Source of the DNA: Halostella limicola
GTDB taxonomy: Archaea > Halobacteriota > Halobacteria > Halobacteriales > Natronoarchaeaceae
DNA: 64,000 nt
Assembly: GCF_003675875.1 (NCBI RefSeq)
Contig: NZ_RCDI01000003.1
Span: 558,001 to 622,000 of the forward strand
Direction of reading: 5' to 3'
The translations under genes were made by a program, and so were the position numbers. Of this stretch, positions 60,557 through 64,000 are shown piece after piece. Position 1 is the stretch's first letter. Every line of letters begins with the position of its first letter. The notes beneath the pieces were generated by a model. The model saw nothing but the letters and a program-made list of their open reading frames with translations, was not told where the DNA came from and did no database searches.

Positions 60557-61017
60557 GCGAGCGCGAGCGTACCTTCGTGATGGCCAAGCCCGACGCGGTC
60601 CAGCGCGGACTCGTGGGCGAGATCGTCTCCCGTCTGGAGGAGCGCGGCCTGAAGCTGGTCGGCGCGAAGTTCATCCAGATGAGCCAGGAGCGCGCCGAGG
60701 AGCACTACGCAGAGCACACCGACAAGCCGTTCTTCGACGACCTGACGGACTTCATCACGTCCGGCCCCGTCGTCCCCATGGTGTGGGAGGGGCAGGACGC
60801 GACGCGACAGGTCCGCCAGATCATCGGCGACACCGACCCCGCCGAGGCCGCGCCCGGCACCATCCGCGGCGACTTCGCCCTCGATCTGGGTCGCAACGTC
60901 GTCCACGCCGCGGACCACGAGGACCCCGGCGCGAACGAGCGCGAGATCGACCTCTACTTCGACGAGGAGGAGCTGGTCGACTACGAGCGCGTCGACGAGA
61001 CCTGGCTGTACGAGTAA
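60553..61017 (+). CDS. ndk: Nucleoside diphosphate kinase
   Basis: Ndk balances nucleotide triphosphates through a phospho-histidine. The 154-residue protein has [40 protein letters not shown] with catalytic His118, and the end ETWLYE. The conserved Ser two residues after the catalytic His in most Ndk proteins (NxxHxSD) is Ala here (NVVHAAD). It is translationally coupled to rpl24e and ends the operon. Confidence 0.96.
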   Translation: MSERERTFVMAKPDAVQRGLVGEIVSRLEERGLKLVGAKFIQMSQERAEEHYAEHTDKPFFDDLTDFITSGPVVPMVWEGQDATRQVRQIIGDTDPAEAAPGTIRGDFALDLGRNVVHAADHEDPGANEREIDLYFDEEELVDYERVDETWLYE

Positions 61018-61116
61018 CCGCTTTCCGGTCCTCTCCGTTTTCTTTCGCCGGCCAGCCGCGGCGCCGTTCGGCGACGCCGGCCGGCGCGTCTCTGGTCGGC
61101 TTCTCGACGGCTCCGC

Positions 61117-61488
61117 CTACGCTTCGACCCAGTCGACCACCGTCGCCGACGGGTCTTCGGTTCCCGCCGGGCAGACGACCGTGCCGCGCTGTCGGTCGTC
61201 GATCGGCACGTGCGTGAACCGGATCGACTCGTTCGAGCAGTCCGCCGAGACGGAGACCGACTTCAGCCCCTCGCTCGACGGGTTGTGCACCGCGACCCTG
61301 ACGGCGACGCGACCGTCCTCCAGCGTCTCCGTCCCCGTCACCTCGGCTTCCGGCGTCGCGTCGGTGGGCGTCGCCGCGGCGTGCCAGGCGACGAAGGCGA
61401 ACAGGGACAGCGTCACCGCGACGCTGACCGCCATCACCGCCCACTCGGCGACCGAGGGTTCGTCGTCGCCGCCGGAGAAAGAGCTCAC
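61117..61488 (-). CDS. TIGR02588-like single-pass protein, partner of DUF2391 protein
   Basis: The 123-residue protein starts at GTG 61488, overlapping the upstream stop as GTGA. It has one membrane helix (about residues 16-38, VMAVSVAVTLSLFAFVAWHA) and a beta-sandwich exterior domain (RVAVRVAVHNPSSEGLKSVS) with Cys in SADCSNES and VVCPAG that could pair. This pattern and the pairing suggest the TIGR02588 family, which accompanies TIGR02587 membrane proteins. The function of the pair is unknown. Confidence 0.7.
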   Translation of the reverse strand: MSSFSGGDDEPSVAEWAVMAVSVAVTLSLFAFVAWHAAATPTDATPEAEVTGTETLEDGRVAVRVAVHNPSSEGLKSVSVSADCSNESIRFTHVPIDDRQRGTVVCPAGTEDPSATVVDWVEA

Positions 61489-62336
61489 AGTATCACCCTG
61501 GCGGCCGCGCCGCCGACGGTGGTCGGGAACGAGAGGACGACGACCTTCTGGGCGTTCACCGAGAGCGAGTACGTGAGGTAGCCGAACCCCCAGAGCAGCA
61601 GCACGGAGACGCCGACCCCGACGGCGTAGACGATGCAGGTCTGTCCCGCGTGAGCCAGCATCTCCCGGAGCTTCCGCTCGGCCGACCGCCGCCGCGACTG
61701 GCCGCGGAACTCCAGTTCGTACAGGATCAGGTAGGCGACGACCAGCGACATCGCGATCACGGCCGCCAGCCGAGGCCATCCCGCGTACATCGCGAGGAGG
61801 TTCACCTCGATGCTGGCGCCCAGCGGCAGGGAGAAGAAGATCGCCCCCGCGGCGAAGACGGCGACGTTGGCCCGGAGCGACCGCCGCTCCGCGTCGTCGT
61901 CCTCGCCCTCGTCTTCGGCCTCGTGGAGGAGGCGGTTCGCCAGCGCCGCGCCGAACCCCAGCGGGACGACCTGCAGCAGCGCCGTCCGCGCGACCACGTG
62001 GGCCGGGGTCGAGAGGTCCATCACGCCGTAGACGAACAGGACGACCACCGCGGCGACCACGCTCTGTAACGCGAGCTCGGCGAAGTCGACCGTCAGCCGA
62101 ACCGGATCGTACTCCGGGTTGTCCTCGTCTTCCTCCTCGACGCGGAACCCGCTGCTTCGCGTGATGAACAGCACGATGCCGAGGCCGATCACGGCGTAGG
62201 CGATCAGATGCGACGCCGGTCGCTGCCAGGCCAGCCACCACATCTCGACGGTGAGCAGTATCGTCACCCCGGAGACGACGAGCGCGCCGGTTATCCCCCG
62301 TACCTGGTTGCGGACCACCAGACCGGTCGTCGTCAC
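61485..62336 (-). CDS. DUF2391/TIGR02587-like membrane protein
   Basis: The 283-residue protein has about seven hydrophobic segments, with RNQVRGITGALVVSGVTILL and TVEMWWLAWQRPASHLIAYA at the N-terminus, a charged cytoplasmic loop HEAEDEGEDDDAERRSLR and FSLPLGASIEVNLLAMYAGW. These are landmarks of the TIGR02587 family. No catalytic motif is known. It overlaps its downstream partner by four bases (GTGA), so both proteins are probably made in equal amounts. Confidence 0.78.
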   Translation of the reverse strand: MTTTGLVVRNQVRGITGALVVSGVTILLTVEMWWLAWQRPASHLIAYAVIGLGIVLFITRSSGFRVEEEDEDNPEYDPVRLTVDFAELALQSVVAAVVVLFVYGVMDLSTPAHVVARTALLQVVPLGFGAALANRLLHEAEDEGEDDDAERRSLRANVAVFAAGAIFFSLPLGASIEVNLLAMYAGWPRLAAVIAMSLVVAYLILYELEFRGQSRRRSAERKLREMLAHAGQTCIVYAVGVGVSVLLLWGFGYLTYSLSVNAQKVVVLSFPTTVGGAAARVIL

Positions 62337-62480
62337 CGGTTCCCACCTCTCGCCGCGGACGTGGGCGTCGAGTGCATGGATCGGGGCCTACGACGGTCGC
62401 GGCCTTCAAGGTACGACGCCGAGGGGCGCGGCGATCCGGCTCCGAGCGCTTTACCACGCTCGCGCTCGTTCGGTCGACCG

Positions 62481-62837
62481 ATGACTGTCCCGCTCGCTCC
62501 CCTCCACGCCGGACACGGGGATCCGGTTCCGAACGCCCTGCTCGGCGTCACGTTCGGGGCTTCCCTCGCAGTCGGGTTCCTCGCCGTGCTCGCCGACCGC
62601 GACTCGGCCGCGAACTACGTCGCCGGCGCCGTCATCGCCTTCCTGACGGCGTTCGCCGTCGTCGAGAGGACGCCGCACACGAACCTGCTCGCGGACGTCC
62701 CCCTCGTCGCGGCGCTCGCCCTAGCGGTGCCCGCCGTCCACCTCGCGGTCGCCGCGCGGCGGTCGAGCGCGCGGATCGGGTTCCTCGCGGTGCTGTACGC
62801 CGGCCCGGTCGCGCTCGTCGCATACCTGATCGGCTGA
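62481..62837 (+). CDS. Four-helix membrane protein of unknown function
   Basis: The 118-residue protein (start MTVPLAPLHAGHGDPVPNAL) has four hydrophobic helices at about residues 18-38, 45-62, 70-88 and 97-116. It is divergent from the DUF2391 gene (144-base gap) and 43 bases before the acylase gene. No family is recognised. Confidence 0.6.
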   Translation: MTVPLAPLHAGHGDPVPNALLGVTFGASLAVGFLAVLADRDSAANYVAGAVIAFLTAFAVVERTPHTNLLADVPLVAALALAVPAVHLAVAARRSSARIGFLAVLYAGPVALVAYLIG

Positions 62838-62880
62838 TCCGCCACCTCGGATTTATTATTCACCGCTCTCAGTGGGCGGT

Positions 62881-64000
62881 ATGAACGCCGATACGACCCG
62901 CCGCGCGCTGCTCGGGGCGATCCTGGGCGGCGGCGTCGCCGCCGGTTCACTGTCGCCCGTTCGGGGCTATCTCGAACGGTTCGCACCGTTCTCCGGCGCG
63001 GCGTGGCGGCAGGCGACCGACGACCTGAACGGCACCGTCGAGAGCCCGCACGGGCCCGCCGAACTCCGGTACGACGACCGCGGCGTCCCCCACGTCACCG
63101 CCGACGACGAGCGCGCGCTCTACTTCGCCGCGGGCTACGCCGCGGCGGCCGACCGGCTGTTCCAGATGGACCTCCAGCGCCGGGTCATGGGCGGGGAGGT
63201 GTCGGCGGTCGTCGGCGACGCGGCGCTCGACTCCGACGAGTTCCACGTCCGGATGGACTTCGCGGGGGCCGCGGACGCGACGTGGGACCTCGTCCGCGAC
63301 ACCGACACCGGCCCCGTCGTAGCAGCGTACGCGGACGGCGTGAACGCGTACGTCGAGAACGAGGCCCTGCCGATGGAGTTCGGCCTCCTCGACTACGAGC
63401 CGGACCCCTGGAGGCCGGCGGACACGATGCTGATGGAAAAGCAGATATCGTGGACGCTGACCGGGAGCTTCGGCACGCTCCGGAAGGCGACCGCCGCGAG
63501 CGAACTCGGCGAGGAGGCCGCCGAGTCGCTGTATCCCGCGCGGCTCGACCACGACGTGCCGATCCTCCGGGAGCGCGGGAACCGCGAGGGTCGCGGCGAC
63601 GGCGACCGCGCCGACCGCGACGCTTCCGCCGTGTCGCCGGGCTCCGATCGCGGCGAGGTCGACGCCCCGCTCGTCGACTGGCTCGGGCGGTTCGAGTCGC
63701 CGCCGGGCGTCGGCTCCAACAGCTGGGTCGTGTCCGGCGAGCACACCGAGAGCGGCGCGCCGGTCGTCGCGAACGACCCGCACCTCTCCCTGATGGCCCC
63801 GCCGGTGTGGTACGAGATGCACCTCCGGGGCGACGGCGTAGACGTCCGCGGCGCGACGTTTCCAGGCGTCCCCTTCGTCGTCATCGGCGAGAACGACGCG
63901 GGGGCGTGGGGGTTCACGAACGTCGGCGCCGACGTGATCGACTTCTACGAGTACGAGACCGACGGCGAGACGTACCGCTACCGCGGCGAGGAGCGCGAGT
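62881..64000 (+). CDS. Penicillin-acylase-family Ntn hydrolase (partial, runs off the window)
   Basis: Only the first 373 codons are present; the frame is open to the window end. The N-terminus (NADTTRRALLGAILGGG) looks like a Tat or anchor signal. The alpha-chain part contains AAGYAAAADRLFQMDLQRR and MGGEVSAVVGDAALDSDE. The autocatalytic cleavage site is the GSNSW motif with Ser279 as the expected nucleophile, followed by VVANDPHLSLMAPPVWYEMH. The linker before it is Asp/Arg-rich. Members cleave amides such as acyl-homoserine lactones or beta-lactams; the substrate here is unknown. A TATA-like ATTTATTATTC (62851-62861) suits a leaderless start. Confidence 0.9.
   Translation, partial: MNADTTRRALLGAILGGGVAAGSLSPVRGYLERFAPFSGAAWRQATDDLNGTVESPHGPAELRYDDRGVPHVTADDERALYFAAGYAAAADRLFQMDLQRRVMGGEVSAVVGDAALDSDEFHVRMDFAGAADATWDLVRDTDTGPVVAAYADGVNAYVENEALPMEFGLLDYEPDPWRPADTMLMEKQISWTLTGSFGTLRKATAASELGEEAAESLYPARLDHDVPILRERGNREGRGDGDRADRDASAVSPGSDRGEVDAPLVDWLGRFESPPGVGSNSWVVSGEHTESGAPVVANDPHLSLMAPPVWYEMHLRGDGVDVRGATFPGVPFVVIGENDAGAWGFTNVGADVIDFYEYETDGETYRYRGEERE

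Noticed and set aside
60904-60912. Ndk judged inactive because NxxHxSD is NxxHxAD
   Set aside because: The catalytic His and all other motifs are intact; a Ser-to-Ala change near the His is not evidence of inactivity.

Overview
The window is about 64 kb of a very GC-rich haloarchaeal chromosome. Proteins are strongly acidic. Secreted proteins carry twin-arginine (Tat) signals with lipoboxes. Many genes look leaderless, with an AT-rich TATA-like box about 26-30 bases before the start codon, while genes inside operons use GGAGGTGA Shine-Dalgarno sites. Archaeal-only genes are present (rpoD, rpoN, rpoK, L7Ae, L18e, S28e, L24e, tmcA, isopentenyl phosphate kinase). The methylaspartate-cycle genes fit a Haloarcula-like lineage, but the genus cannot be fixed from the sequence alone. 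I see no rRNA, CRISPR array, intact insertion sequence or prophage.

Layout. 1-3.7 kb: methylaspartate-cycle operon (glutamate mutase tail, methylaspartate ammonia-lyase, mesaconyl-CoA hydratase, methylmalyl/malyl-CoA lyase). 3.7-10 kb: a HalX response regulator, tRNA-Ser(TGA), a Tat lipoprotein, a uracil-DNA glycosylase homologue, YqeC and an Mrp/NBP35 ATPase. 10-28.7 kb: a region rich in molybdenum-enzyme genes (MobA, an unusual aldehyde ferredoxin oxidoreductase homologue, TorD-like chaperone, HdrA/MvhD-like iron-sulfur protein, a four-gene exported formate dehydrogenase operon and MoaA), interleaved with small zinc-ribbon and membrane proteins and two decayed genes. 28.9-35.1 kb: tRNA-Ser(GCT)-rps13-rps4-rps11-rpoD-tRNA-Leu(CAG)-rpl18e-rpl13-rps9-rpoN-rpoK-eno-rps2. 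35.2-44.9 kb: cytochrome P450, mevalonate kinase, isopentenyl phosphate kinase, a chemoreceptor, RNase J and a prenyl diphosphate synthase. 45-50 kb: cupin, AI-2E-type permease, gltX and small membrane proteins. 50.2-55.1 kb: a ferredoxin-EtfB-EtfA-FixCX operon. 55-59.3 kb: an HTH-GNAT protein, a short-chain dehydrogenase and tmcA. 59.4-61 kb: L7Ae-S28e-L24e-ndk. 61-64 kb: a coupled DUF2391-type membrane pair and a penicillin-acylase-like enzyme cut by the window end.

How the genes work together. The first operon converts glutamate to glyoxylate plus propionyl-CoA for acetyl-CoA assimilation. MoaA and MobA belong to cofactor synthesis for the molybdopterin enzymes, with TorD as a likely assembly chaperone. 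FdhA with two [4Fe-4S] partners and a cytochrome b would feed formate electrons to the membrane. EtfAB-FixCX is a second quinone-reducing route. Mevalonate kinase, isopentenyl phosphate kinase and the prenyl synthase supply archaeal lipids. The most interesting unexplained signals are the aldehyde oxidoreductase homologue lacking all iron-sulfur cysteines, the HdrA-like protein without a recognisable FAD domain, structured 5' leaders before RNase J and L7Ae, and several hidden pseudogenes and small ORFs.
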